Positions 33,318 through 41,671 of a DNA stretch of 64,000 nt are shown here, piece by piece. This stretch comes from Neobacillus ginsengisoli (GTDB lineage: Bacteria; Bacillota; Bacilli; Bacillales_B; DSM-18226), in the NCBI RefSeq assembly GCF_030813055.1, contig NZ_JAUSTW010000007.1:62001-126000 (forward strand), written 5' to 3'. A model generated the notes under the pieces. It was not told the DNA's origin and searched no databases. It saw nothing but the letters and a program-made list of their open reading frames with translations. Made by a program: the position numbers and the translations under genes. Numbering within the stretch: the first letter of the stretch is position 1; each line of letters opens with the position of its first letter.

Positions 33318-33734
33318 TTACCTATTTAATTTCTTTTCCTCCGCCAAAATCCGCGCTTTCTTCTTTTTTCTTGACCGGATTTTATCGCTGGGATAATGAA
33401 CCAGATAGGTGATTTTGTCGCCTTCCTTTACTGCAAAGTTATTAAAAACATTGATTACCTCTTCCTCGGTTAGCTTTTCATCATCGTCAATTAGTTGCAA
33501 AGACTGATTGCGGTATGTAAATTGGATATTTTTATAAAAGATGCGGATAGAAATTTTTTCTAGTTTATCACAGGGGATCGATTGATAGGATTGACTCTTA
33601 GTTGAATGGGCGGACTGCTTTGATAGTACTAGTGCATCGTAAAAACCGGGTTTATTCTTAATCGTCATTTCGTTCTTATTCGACATTTCACCTATAAAAA
33701 TTAAGGAATTTCTTAGGACTTTATCATTTCTCAT
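33318..33734 (-). CDS. Hypothetical protein, 138 residues
   Basis: I do not recognise a family. The protein is soluble, with a middle alpha/beta segment (KISIRIFYKNIQFTYR) and a very basic C-terminus (IRSRKKKKARILAEEKK) that could bind nucleic acid. GGAGG lies 11 bases upstream of the ATG. It follows the coiled-coil gene in the same direction with a 100-base gap. Confidence 0.55.
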   Translation of the reverse strand: MRNDKVLRNSLIFIGEMSNKNEMTIKNKPGFYDALVLSKQSAHSTKSQSYQSIPCDKLEKISIRIFYKNIQFTYRNQSLQLIDDDEKLTEEEVINVFNNFAVKEGDKITYLVHYPSDKIRSRKKKKARILAEEKKLNR

Positions 33735-33955
33735 TCAATCAAATACCTCCAAATATTACAATTACTTACATCATTCATTATTATTCGACGATAATTTAAA
33801 ATTTCCTTCAATTTGCATTTTTTACAAATGCTTGTTTTACGGTTTGCGTGCAATATTCCCACATTGGTTATTGTGCATAATTACCACATTCAAACTTTAC
33901 CGTTCTTTTTCCCGTTAAGTTAAAAACATCAATAGTTTTTACGGCGGTGAAAAAG

Positions 33956-34386
33956 ATGTCTTTACCGGAAAAATTAAAGAAATTGCGCGACGGCCGCGAC
34001 AGTCGCAACAAACCTTAGCCGATATGATGAAGATGGACCGTTCCACTGTTAGTCGGTATGAGACGGGAAAAAGCATTCCTACCTATCAGACTGTCATTCG
34101 ATTCGCGGAAGTCTATCAAGTGGAGAAGGAATATTTGGTAGAAGAATTGGACCACCTGCTTCCAAAAGCGGAGGACACCGGCTACATTCTGAAAGAGGAC
34201 CTTGAAGATCAAGAATTGAAAATCATTCTCAAGCTGCTCCGTCAAGAACCCGACTTAAAAAATGCCCTATTCGAACTCCATTTAATGCAGCCCAATCGCA
34301 AAGCCTATTATATTGATTTAATCACTGCCTCTATAAAGGTAAATAAACGGCACAAAAACAAAATGGAAACACAAAGAGGCCGCTGA
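33956..34386 (+). pseudogene. Xre-family regulator with a one-base frameshift
   Basis: ATG 33,956 (after GGTGAAAAAG) reads MSLPEKLKKLRDGR, then hits a stop at 34,016. Removing one base's worth of shift near 33,992-33,999 continues the protein as QSQQTLADMMKMDRSTVSRY and onward to 34,386, a canonical Xre helix-turn-helix followed by a C-terminal domain (about 143 residues in total). A one-base deletion is the simplest explanation. Translation from the internal ATG (34,024) would lack the first DNA-binding helices. Confidence 0.8.
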
Positions 34387-34406
34387 AATCAAATGTTCAG
34401 CGGCTT
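34379..34406 (+). terminator. Terminator of the Xre gene
   Basis: GCCGCTGAA/TTCAGCGGC stem followed by TTCT and later A-rich sequence. It overlaps the end of the reading frame. Confidence 0.65.
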
Positions 34407-34638
34407 CTATAAAAAAACAGGGGGGTTTTTCTCTAAGTATACCCATCTGACAATGATTTATTCATAAATGTGTAAGATTGTTTTACTTTTTAGGAATCAC
34501 CTCTCTGCTACCTCCATCCGGGCAAAAAAAATTCCCGGCCTATTTACTGCCGGAAACGAAATGTGGAGTTCATTTTGCGGAGAGATGGTTGATTTTCTTT
34601 AGTAAGCGAAACATGTTTCGGGGAAATTTTTTCAAACT

Positions 34639-34839
34639 TTAATGAGTTTCGGAAGAGACGGGCGATGGTGTAAGTGTGGAGTAAATTGTGGTGGGGCCTC
34701 GTTCCTTTAGCTCGACCTTCATAAGCCATTCCAGCTGGTTGACTCGAATTTGCAGGCTCTCCATATTTTGATTGGCCTTGCCTACCATTTTAATAAGACT
34801 TTCAAGTAGTTGCTCGGCAGCGTCATTCTTAGAATGCAA
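34639..34839 (-). CDS. Small protein translationally coupled to ssbB
   Basis: A 66-residue protein starting at TTG 34,839 with AAAGGAGG 9 bases upstream; it overlaps the end of ssbB by 11 bases. The first 45 residues are helical (AEQLLESLIKMVGKANQNME) and the tail is Ser/Thr/Pro-rich. No family is recognised. Its location suggests co-expression with ssbB under competence control. Confidence 0.6.
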   Translation of the reverse strand: MHSKNDAAEQLLESLIKMVGKANQNMESLQIRVNQLEWLMKVELKERGPTTIYSTLTPSPVSSETH

Positions 34840-35188
34840 GTGTGGTTTCCTCCTTTGGCTCGTCGTGCGGTTTCCCGCTCAGGAAGCGGACCGTTTCAGC
34901 CACCACCTCCGTGACATAAATCCTTCTTCCTTCCTGGTTATCGTAATTACGGGTTTGCAGCCTCCCCGTAATCCCTACCACCGAACCCTTGCGGCAGTAC
35001 TGAACCGTATTTTCAGCTGCTTTTCGCCAAAGGGTGCATTGGACAAAATCCGTATCAATCTCACCGTTATGATTCCGAAAATGGCGGTTCACAGCAAGCG
35101 TCACATTCGCGACCGCCGTTCCTTCTGACGTCTTCTTAATATCCGGATCACGCGTCAACCTCCCGACAAGTGTGACTTGATTGATCAT
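34829..35188 (-). CDS. ssbB: Competence single-stranded DNA-binding protein SsbB
   Basis: A 119-residue OB-fold SSB with family segments MINQVTLVGRLTRDP, WRKAAENTVQYCRKG and GRLQTRNY. It lacks the long acidic-tipped tail of SsbA, the feature that separates SsbB. The ATG at 35,188 follows AGGAGA. Upstream are a SigmaA promoter and two ComK-type boxes. SsbB coats incoming DNA during transformation. Confidence 0.93.
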   Translation of the reverse strand: MINQVTLVGRLTRDPDIKKTSEGTAVANVTLAVNRHFRNHNGEIDTDFVQCTLWRKAAENTVQYCRKGSVVGITGRLQTRNYDNQEGRRIYVTEVVAETVRFLSGKPHDEPKEETTLAF

Positions 35189-35218
35189 TAACACATCTCC
35201 TCTCCTCTTGATGGTTTT

Positions 35219-35297
35219 ATCATATCTCCGGTCCTACCTTGGTGTAAAATGGAGAAAAAGCTTTTTTCGGACTCTTTTTTGTTTAAAAAACAGTTTT
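35219..35297 (-). promoter_or_regulatory. ssbB promoter with ComK-type K-boxes
   Basis: Minus strand TTACAC (35,247-35,242), 17 bases, TATGAT (35,224-35,219). Just upstream lie two AAAA-N5-TTTT boxes at 35,255-35,267 and about 35,286-35,298, about 18 bases apart, one of the spacings known for ComK sites. The rest of the 35,298-35,489 spacer has no gene. Confidence 0.75.
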
Positions 35298-35489
35298 TCT
35301 CTAGGTAGAAACGACCATTTTGGATACCCTTTTTGTACCAATATACCGAATTTGCAACTTTTGACAAATATTTTTCGACATTTGCTTCCTTTTGGCGTAT
35401 GTTATAATTTAGGAGAAGAATTTATTGTTCAGTGGACGTAAATAAATGCTGATGAGGAAATTGTAATTCATTACAGGAGGTACTCACGG

Positions 35490-35921
35490 ATGAAAACCTT
35501 TAAGTTGTACTCATTGGAAGTGGTGGAAGATGGGACGGTGGTGGATGTTCCATTGAAGGATGGATTGATTCTTAATAAAGAGGACGACCGTTCCACCTGG
35601 CTGTTGGAGGCATACACAGACCTTTCCCTCTATGATTATTTCAAAAAAATTTCCGAGCAGGACCGCGACATTATCGTTGAGGCCGTTATTACAAAAAAAG
35701 AAAATGCCCCTGCTTATTTTCAAACTAAAATTTGCTCGTTGAACAAATTTGAAGAACACATTAGCGTTTTGCTCGAAGGCCACTTGCGCCGGAACCGGAG
35801 CGACTATTCCGAGCTTCTGCTTGAAAATTTACTGCAAAAGGGGCTTGAAGGCCAGTCCCTTCTCGACGAATTCAAGGAAAAAATAAAAAGCAAGCCAAAG
35901 TTAAAAGTCAAAAATTCGTAA
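35490..35921 (+). CDS. ywpF: YwpF-like protein
   Basis: A 143-residue protein matching the YwpF family in MKTFKLYSLEVVE, LILNKEDDRSTWLLEAYTD and the C-terminal ELLLENLLQKG. B. subtilis places ywpF beside ssbB too. Function is not established. The ATG follows AGGAGG and a strong terminator ends the unit. It marks the left border of the accessory island. Confidence 0.88.
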   Translation: MKTFKLYSLEVVEDGTVVDVPLKDGLILNKEDDRSTWLLEAYTDLSLYDYFKKISEQDRDIIVEAVITKKENAPAYFQTKICSLNKFEEHISVLLEGHLRRNRSDYSELLLENLLQKGLEGQSLLDEFKEKIKSKPKLKVKNS

Positions 35922-35922
35922 T

Positions 35923-35954
35923 AAATGACCAGGGAATTCACCCTGGTCATTTTT
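35923..35954 (+). terminator. Terminator of ywpF
   Basis: AAATGACCAGGG/CCCTGGTCATTT stem with TTTT after it. Confidence 0.92.
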
Positions 35955-36209
35955 CTTGGCTTTTTTCGTAAGGCTCATTTCTAAAAGATTGTGTCTATTT
36001 GCATTAAATAACGGTTATTCGCAAATGAAACTGCCTTTTCCGTAAATGAAAACGAACTTTTGCAATAATCGTTGCAATGGTTTCCTTGTTTATTAGTGAT
36101 GATTCATAAGGAGGAACTAATCATTGTGCCCTTTTCTACTTTTCCTGAGTTGAATGCCGTTCCTCATGATCACTTAAAATCTACATTGATAAAAAGGGGT
36201 GATATTAAA

Positions 36210-36806
36210 ATGGAAGATTTCCGATCGATTATTGTAAAAAAAGAAGGAACAAAGAAATTAGTTATAAATAATCCTACCCAGTTCGATCTGATTGGTCAAG
36301 GTGCACAGGGAGCTGTCTTTAGGCTCTCCGAAGATCGATGTGTAAAAATTTATGCACAAGAAAACTATCGCATTGCTGAGAGCAACGCACTGAAAACAGC
36401 AGAAGAATCTAAGATCGTTCCTAAAATACATGAAGTGGGAGCAAACTACATTGTGATGGATTACATTAAAGGTCCGCCTTTGGGTAATTATCTTAGAACC
36501 GTTAACTTCCTTCCCGTGTCCATTACCAAGCAACTTTTATTTGTATTACAAGAAATGGAGAGAATTGGGTTTAAGAAAATCGATTGCAGTTTGCGCCACT
36601 TGCTTCTCACAGATCAGGGCGAACTTAAATTAATTGATCATGTCCATTCAATCAACAAAGAACGAGCCGTGCCTGTTGACTTATTTAAAGGTCTCTCCAA
36701 GTTAAAGTTATTGGACCAGTTCCTTTATCAGGTGAAGGAATTAGATCCTAATCAATTCTCGAAATGGATGGATGGTTTGTTTACCATTTTCAAAAATATT
36801 CGGTGA
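36210..36806 (+). CDS. Small protein-kinase-like protein
   Basis: A 198-residue kinase-fold protein. A glycine-rich loop IGQGAQGAVFRL is followed by the ATP Lys in CVKIYA and the hinge YIVMDYI. The catalytic loop is reduced to IDCSLRHLLL, with Asp but no canonical Asn, and the DFG position reads LIDH. It resembles the short YrzF-type kinases of bacilli and may be a weak or specialised kinase. ATG 36,210 follows GGGGTGAT; a GTG at 36,126 with GGAGG upstream would add 28 residues. Confidence 0.75.
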   Translation: MEDFRSIIVKKEGTKKLVINNPTQFDLIGQGAQGAVFRLSEDRCVKIYAQENYRIAESNALKTAEESKIVPKIHEVGANYIVMDYIKGPPLGNYLRTVNFLPVSITKQLLFVLQEMERIGFKKIDCSLRHLLLTDQGELKLIDHVHSINKERAVPVDLFKGLSKLKLLDQFLYQVKELDPNQFSKWMDGLFTIFKNIR

Positions 36807-36818
36807 TTTGGAAAATAA

Positions 36819-37041
36819 ATTAAGAGACCGTCACGGGTTGATGACGGATTAAAGAATGTTGGATTTTTACGGTTGAGAGTCGAAAGACCTGGAGAAATCG
36901 TATTCGCTAAGTTCACAGATAAAACTTACGAAGAGAAGACACATTTTATTCATCTAGGGGTACAGCCAACATTTCGGAAATTTTGTACGCTAAGCAAATT
37001 TCAATCTAAAAAAGCCGATATCCTTGAAGTGACCCCGTAAA
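36819..37041 (+). pseudogene. Gene relic cut by an IS3-family element
   Basis: A frame without a start encodes GFLRLRVERPGEIVFAKFTD and KTYEEKTHFIHLG, with coding-like composition. It resembles GrpB-family proteins from memory, but that is uncertain. The frame enters the IS end at 37,030, so the gene appears to have been interrupted there. Confidence 0.45.
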
Positions 37042-37491
37042 GTTAGACAGATTATTTCTTAGGCAGCTTGTTGGGCATGAGCTCGGTATTGTACTGGGCT
37101 CATGCCTTTTAATTTTGCCTTGATTCGTTTGTGATTATAGTACTCTATATATTTTTCTAGTTCTTGCTTAAAGTGTTTTACACTTTCAAATTCTTTTAGA
37201 TAAAGAAATTCCGATTTCATAATGCCAAAGAAATTTTCAATAACGGCGTTATCGTAACAGTTCCCTTTACGGGACATACTTTGGGTAATGTCACGTTCCT
37301 TGAGGGCATGACGGTATTGTTTCATTTGATAATGCCAGCCTTGATCAGAATGCATTAGGAGAGAATCCTCTTCTGTTAAACATTCAAAAGCTTGGTCTAA
37401 CATCGTTGAAACAAGTGAATAGGTGGGTCTTGAACCAATTGTATACGTAATGATTTCGCCATTAAATAAATCCAACACCGTGGCGATTAAA
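37030..37491 (-). mobile_element. Truncated IS3-family (IS150-like) insertion sequence
   Basis: The terminal sequence TGACCCCGTAAAGTTAGACA (37,030-37,049) is the typical end of this group. The element then runs through the 3' part of the transposase and is lost near 37,491, where a resolvase relic begins. OrfA and the other end are missing. Confidence 0.82.
37059..37490 (-). pseudogene. IS3-family transposase, C-terminal integrase fragment
   Basis: The rve integrase core holds Asp in HSDQGWHYQ and Glu in NCYDNAVIENFFG, and the C-terminus has YIEYYNHKRIKAKLKG and SPVQYR. The first catalytic Asp region is only just present (ATVLDLFNGEI) and the N-terminus is gone, so it is inactive on its own. 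Confidence 0.9.
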
Positions 37492-37587
37492 ATGTATAAG
37501 AGTAAAGAATATACAATCAATCAAATTACAGAAGCAACAGGAATCAGTAAAACCCCTCTGTATAGATACTTAGACAAAGCAAATTAG
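37492..37587 (+). pseudogene. 3' relic of a serine recombinase/resolvase
   Basis: Thirty-one codons ending KEYTINQITEATGISKTPLY and RYLDKAN, the C-terminal helix-turn-helix of Tn3-type resolvases. It abuts the broken end of the IS3 element on the opposite strand. Confidence 0.7.
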
Positions 37588-38003
37588 AAAAATCACATTT
37601 TATGTAAATTATCTGACGGACTAGAGCAGCAACCCTGTGACTAGGCCTAAAAGGGCATTTCTAATGATTAAAGAAGGCTGCAAATAGCGAATGAATTATT
37701 TATAACTTTTGCTGCTTTTCTAAACGTATGACGAAGGAATGAGTGCAAATGACCCGATGGGAAATGGGGGGAAACCTCCAGGGGTGGCGTGGAGCATGTA
37801 CAACATATGGCAAATATGCTCATTTTGAAATGGGCTGTAAAATTTTTTATTTAATGAACCTAAAACCGTATAAGAAATACAATATTAATATGTTTATTTT
37901 CAAATTAAAGAGAAGGATGGTTTAAGTCTAAGCTGAAAAATAAACTATAAAATATAGCAATAAAGAATTCTTGAAAATGGTTTCAAAGAGGTGAATAACA
38001 GAT
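37588..38003 (+). other. Spacer upstream of the Glu-Thr repeat gene
   Basis: A 29-codon frame at 37,739-37,828 begins MSANDPMGNGGKPPGVAWSM, but AAGG lies only one base before its ATG, so expression is doubtful. The rest is AT-rich; TATAAAATA near 37,947 could be a -10 for the next gene. No other feature is seen. Confidence 0.4.
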
Positions 38004-38519
38004 ATGGCTTTTTATAACCCTTCTGAAGGGGAAACTATTTCAGGTATCAAAAAGGTAACTCAAAGCAGTAAGCTTCCAAACGAAACGGAGACCGAGACCG
38101 AAACCGAGACCGAGACCGAAACGGAGACAGAGACAGAAACCGAGACGGAAACCGAAACCGAAACGGAGACGGAGACGGAGACGGAGACTGAGACGGAGAC
38201 TGAGACGGAAACCGAGACCGAGACCGAAACGGAGACAGAGACAGAAACGGAGACGGAAACCGAGACCGAGACGGAAACCGAGACAGAGACGGAAACCGAG
38301 ACCAAGACTGAAACGGAAACGGAGACGGAAACCGAGACCGAAACGGAGACGGAAACGAAGACCGAGACCGAAACGGAAACCGAGACGGAAACGAAGACCG
38401 AAACGGAAACCGAGACGGAGACGGAAACAGAAACGGAAACGGAAACGAAAACCGAGACGGATACTACAACTGAAGTTCCGATCCCAAAACCACCAAAGCC
38501 AAAAAAACCGCCAAAATAA
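38004..38519 (+). CDS. Glu-Thr dipeptide repeat protein
   Basis: A 171-residue protein of unknown function. Residues 1-25 are non-repetitive (MAFYNPSEGETISGIKKVTQ); residues about 26-155 are more than 60 Glu-Thr dipeptides with Lys replacing Glu at a few spaced positions; the tail is Pro/Lys-rich (VPIPKPPKPKKPPK). There is no signal peptide, membrane helix or sorting signal. Codons alternate GAA/GAG and ACG/ACC/ACA/ACT, so the protein repeat is more regular than the DNA. AGAGGTG lies upstream. The Thr-rich chain could be an O-glycosylation target, and glycosyltransferase genes flank it. Lack of a signal peptide fits mother-cell-made spore-surface proteins. Both ideas are inference. Confidence 0.75.
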   Translation: MAFYNPSEGETISGIKKVTQSSKLPNETETETETETETETETETETETETETETETETETETETETETETETETETETETETETETETETETETETETETKTETETETETETETETETKTETETETETETKTETETETETETETETETKTETDTTTEVPIPKPPKPKKPPK

Positions 38520-38624
38520 GGTAAATAAATTTATAAAAGTAACACTTTTGAATCAATTAGTGCTTGAAAAGAGACTAATCTAAAGGTCGAAAAAACGACA
38601 TTTTAGTTCAGTCTCTTTCGCAAT

Positions 38625-39920
38625 TTAACATAAAGATTTTATAATCGGTTCCAACTGATTTTTCCAGATCCATCTTGGAGAATACCGTTGTTTTGCGATT
38701 GTTTTCCCGTGAATAATTGGATTGTTATCCATCAATTTGACAATGTTGTTTGCATGGTGAGAAAGATAAGCTTCTTCTGAAGGACGATAATTCTCACGAG
38801 TATTAAATCCAAAATTCTTTGCATCCCATTTCATAAAGTAAGCATCCAAATGACTTCCGAGTTCCTTTAAAGCTGGCACCTGTTCATTTAAAATAAGAAA
38901 ATTCCCTTTACTGGCTGCTTCCAGGACTGTTAAACCAAAAGACTCAGAATAAGAGGGACAAATAAATAAGTTTGAAAGTGTGAAAAGTTCTAATACACTT
39001 TTTCTTGGGACCCCTCTATAAAATTCTTTTATATCTGAAGTGAAAAATAAATCTCCATTATCTAAACCAAATTTTACCCCAATTGAGCGAACAAAGTCCT
39101 TATAGTCTTCCGGAGAAATATCTAACTTTGGGAAAGTATCACAGAATATTACTTTGACTAACTTGCTGCTTTTTACTTTTATAGCTCCGCAAAGAGCAGC
39201 AACTTTATCAAATTTCTTGGACCTCGTTAAACGGCCGGGATAGACAACTAAAATATCCGGAGTCAGCATATCAATATATTTTGATAATATATTCACTTCC
39301 TCCGTAACAAAACTTAGTAAGTCAAGACTGTTATTTACTACTTTACATCGATCTTCCGGAACATTGTATTGTTTTGCTAAGGCTGAAATTCCGGATTGTG
39401 TTGGATAAATATACAAAGTATTAGGCATAGGTGCAAATCGAGCTGAGAAAGGCCATTTTGGGTTTGCGGGACGTTTAGCTGGTGCGGAGTGGGTAAATGC
39501 AAGAAATTTAAGGTTGGGAAGTTGTTCCTGAACTTTTCTGATTGCAATGTTATGGTGTAAATGCCAACCCTGGTAATGAATATCATGCATAAAACATACA
39601 TCAATATCTGCTAACTTTTTTACTAAGTCCTCTACAATCACATCTACTTCCTTAAAAAAGGTATCATGTACCTCACCATCTGACTGAATGTAGTTTTTCC
39701 AATGCATTTGCTTTCCATCTAGATGATTACATACTTTCACCCATTTAATTCGTTTATCTAGGAAAATCCCATAAAGTTTATTTAGTGAGCATATGTCACT
39801 TACCAAAATTCTAGTTTCAATATTAGCATCAAGAAGCATTCGAACTTGTTCAGCTACTACATTTACCAAGGAATATGAACTATCTAAGCCATTAAACATA
39901 GTAAGAAGTGCTACTTTCAT
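38625..39920 (-). CDS. GT4-like glycosyltransferase
   Basis: A 431-residue GT-B-fold transferase. The C-terminal half has the GT4 pattern: LVVYPGRLTRSKKFDK for the donor site entry and FICPSYSESFGLTVLEAAS with the E-x7-E-like motif. The N-terminal half begins MKVALLTMFNGLD, an acceptor-side Rossmann strand, with an unusual ssHHxxxxW-rich section (HYQGWHLHHN). No membrane anchor. The start follows GGGAGAG. It is convergent with the Glu-Thr repeat gene and is a candidate to glycosylate it. Confidence 0.87.
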   Translation of the reverse strand: MKVALLTMFNGLDSSYSLVNVVAEQVRMLLDANIETRILVSDICSLNKLYGIFLDKRIKWVKVCNHLDGKQMHWKNYIQSDGEVHDTFFKEVDVIVEDLVKKLADIDVCFMHDIHYQGWHLHHNIAIRKVQEQLPNLKFLAFTHSAPAKRPANPKWPFSARFAPMPNTLYIYPTQSGISALAKQYNVPEDRCKVVNNSLDLLSFVTEEVNILSKYIDMLTPDILVVYPGRLTRSKKFDKVAALCGAIKVKSSKLVKVIFCDTFPKLDISPEDYKDFVRSIGVKFGLDNGDLFFTSDIKEFYRGVPRKSVLELFTLSNLFICPSYSESFGLTVLEAASKGNFLILNEQVPALKELGSHLDAYFMKWDAKNFGFNTRENYRPSEEAYLSHHANNIVKLMDNNPIIHGKTIAKQRYSPRWIWKNQLEPIIKSLC

Positions 39921-40058
39921 CTCATTAGCTCTCCCTTAAATATATAGATAAATTTGTTAGATGAACGTCTTATCATATGAAGAAACCTGGAAATTTATTC
40001 TGTATTTAAAGGATGTTTTCAGAAAATGTTTTAGGTTTATTGCGCAAAACGGAAATAG

Positions 40059-40309
40059 ATGTCCTATAAACGTATTAATGAATTACCTGCTAAACTAAAA
40101 AAAGAAGGAACTCACCTAGAACCATAAATTTACCTCCACATACATTAAATATAGAAAATACAAATTTTTATGTAGAGGGAGAAAAGCACCCTATTGCCGT
40201 TTCATACTTTACAAAAGCCTTTCGAAAAAGATTCCCAAAAGCTTTTGGCAAAGATATAGGATTTGAAGTTTTGGGTACAGCTTTAAAGATTTACATTTAT
40301 AAAGTTTAA
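40059..40309 (+). pseudogene. Small gene with a one-base frameshift, unknown family
   Basis: ATG 40,059 reads MSYKRINELPAKLKKEGTHL and stops at 40,125. In the next frame from 40,124 the sequence continues INLPPHTLNIENTNFYVEGE and ends FEVLGTALKIYIYKV at 40,309. Joined, it gives a plausible protein of about 83 residues. I do not recognise it. Confidence 0.55.
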
Positions 40310-40355
40310 ATTTCATTCAACTGCAGAAAGTGATATGTTAAAGGGGGAGTAACAA

Positions 40356-41003
40356 ATGAAGGTTTTGTTATTTACACCATCGTATAAACGTCCATACATG
40401 CTTCGTCAATGTATACTCAATATGAAAAACCAGTCGTATACAAATTTTACCCATTCAATCAGCATTATGTTTGATAATGAATCTGAAGTTGAAAATTACG
40501 AAGTCTTATTTGATGATATCCTTGACGATCGATTTAAAATTCAGTACAAGAAAAATTCTAGTACCCATACGAATGCAATGACTACAATATCACAATGTCC
40601 GGAACCATATGATATATATATTAAAATAGATGACGATGAAATTCATAAAAAAGATTATGTGAAAACAATAGTCGAATATTTTGAGACAAACGAATGTGAT
40701 GTTTTAAGCACAAAAATTAGTTATCAACTAAATAATTATCATTTATCAAAAGGTAATTACAGAAGTCTGGGTGGTCATTTTCCAAATAATAAATTTTTTA
40801 TGCCTATGACATTTGCATTTAATCATAAAGCATATCAAATGCTACTTAACATTAAAGATAATAACAATTACGAGGATTTGCTGTGGAGGACTGCTTGGAG
40901 CAAGTACGGATTTAAAGACGAAAATGTTGATAATTCAAGTAATATCATTTGGCATATTCATGGTAAAAATACATCAGTAGGTAATTGGTTCCGCCCAAAT
41001 TAA
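40356..41003 (+). CDS. Family 2-like glycosyltransferase
   Basis: A 215-residue GT-A-fold protein. The first strand is LLFTPSYKRPYMLRQCI and the metal/nucleotide-sugar site is IKIDDDEIHKKD. The C-terminal part holds the acceptor-side Glu-Asp (YEDLLWR). It is shorter than usual family 2 enzymes (about 250-300) but ends in a natural way. AAAGGGGGAG precedes the ATG. No membrane segments, so it is probably cytoplasmic. Confidence 0.83.
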   Translation: MKVLLFTPSYKRPYMLRQCILNMKNQSYTNFTHSISIMFDNESEVENYEVLFDDILDDRFKIQYKKNSSTHTNAMTTISQCPEPYDIYIKIDDDEIHKKDYVKTIVEYFETNECDVLSTKISYQLNNYHLSKGNYRSLGGHFPNNKFFMPMTFAFNHKAYQMLLNIKDNNNYEDLLWRTAWSKYGFKDENVDNSSNIIWHIHGKNTSVGNWFRPN

Positions 41004-41175
41004 ATTTCTTTACAAGACTGAACGAATCCTAGTAGAAAAGAATAAGTTTTTAGAATTGGCTAAAATGAGATTTTAGTATGAGTATTGATTTCTGAATAAA
41101 AATTAAAAAATTCGTCTTTGGAAATTGGAATCAATTAATAATAAAAATAGAATGGATTTCGGGGCATACTTCTTA

Positions 41176-41496
41176 TCAATAGGAATTTGTCTTTCCGATC
41201 ATATTCTTGTCACATACCACTATCAAATCTGGCTGCACCCAATCTTGAATGTCTTCATTCTTCGTTTCGTTATTAGCAAATAAACAAACATCCATGGGAG
41301 CTGAAAATGCCATACATTCTCTTCCACGCAAGAACATTTTAAACTCTGCTGTCAATTCATCTACCACGTCCTGATGTTTTGGTGTCGGGGATGGAGACAT
41401 ACTAATAATTTCTCCTTCAATAACCTCACTAAAAGCAGCTTCATCCCAAGTGATGTAATCTGCATAAGTATATTTTTTACTTTCTGGCATACCCAT
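41176..41496 (-). pseudogene. Uma2-family endonuclease-like protein, truncated
   Basis: Begins with the Uma2/DUF820 pattern (KYTYADYITWDE, VIEGEIISMSPSPTPKHQDV) and reaches the first catalytic Asp segment WVQPDLIVVCD, then ends about 15 residues later. Full proteins are about 190 residues and continue with a second catalytic motif, missing here. ATG 41,496 follows GGGGTGAT. Confidence 0.8.
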
Positions 41497-41638
41497 AAAG
41501 ATCACCCCATTTTCCCCTATTATAACATAAACAAGCTTTTCCTTATAAAAAACGAAGTCTCATCAATCTACAATTTCGGGGTATGCGAAGCATATTGCAA
41601 TGAACAATTATAGTGTTTTAAAAAAATGAACATAACAA

Positions 41639-41666
41639 ATGACTCCGGAGTAATACCGGGGTCACT
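41639..41666 (-). terminator. Terminator of the PHP gene
   Basis: GTGACCCCGG/CCGGAGTCAT stem (one mismatch), followed on the minus strand by TTTGTT. Confidence 0.65.
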
Positions 41667-41671
41667 TGTAT

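Noticed and set aside
37739..37828. Secreted peptide or RiPP precursor of 29 residues
   Set aside because: The only Shine-Dalgarno-like sequence is one base from the ATG, and no modification or export genes of a peptide system are near.
38060..38305. Val-Ser repeat protein on the minus strand
   Set aside because: It is the antisense shadow of the Glu-Thr tract; the plus-strand frame has the ribosome site and unique ends.
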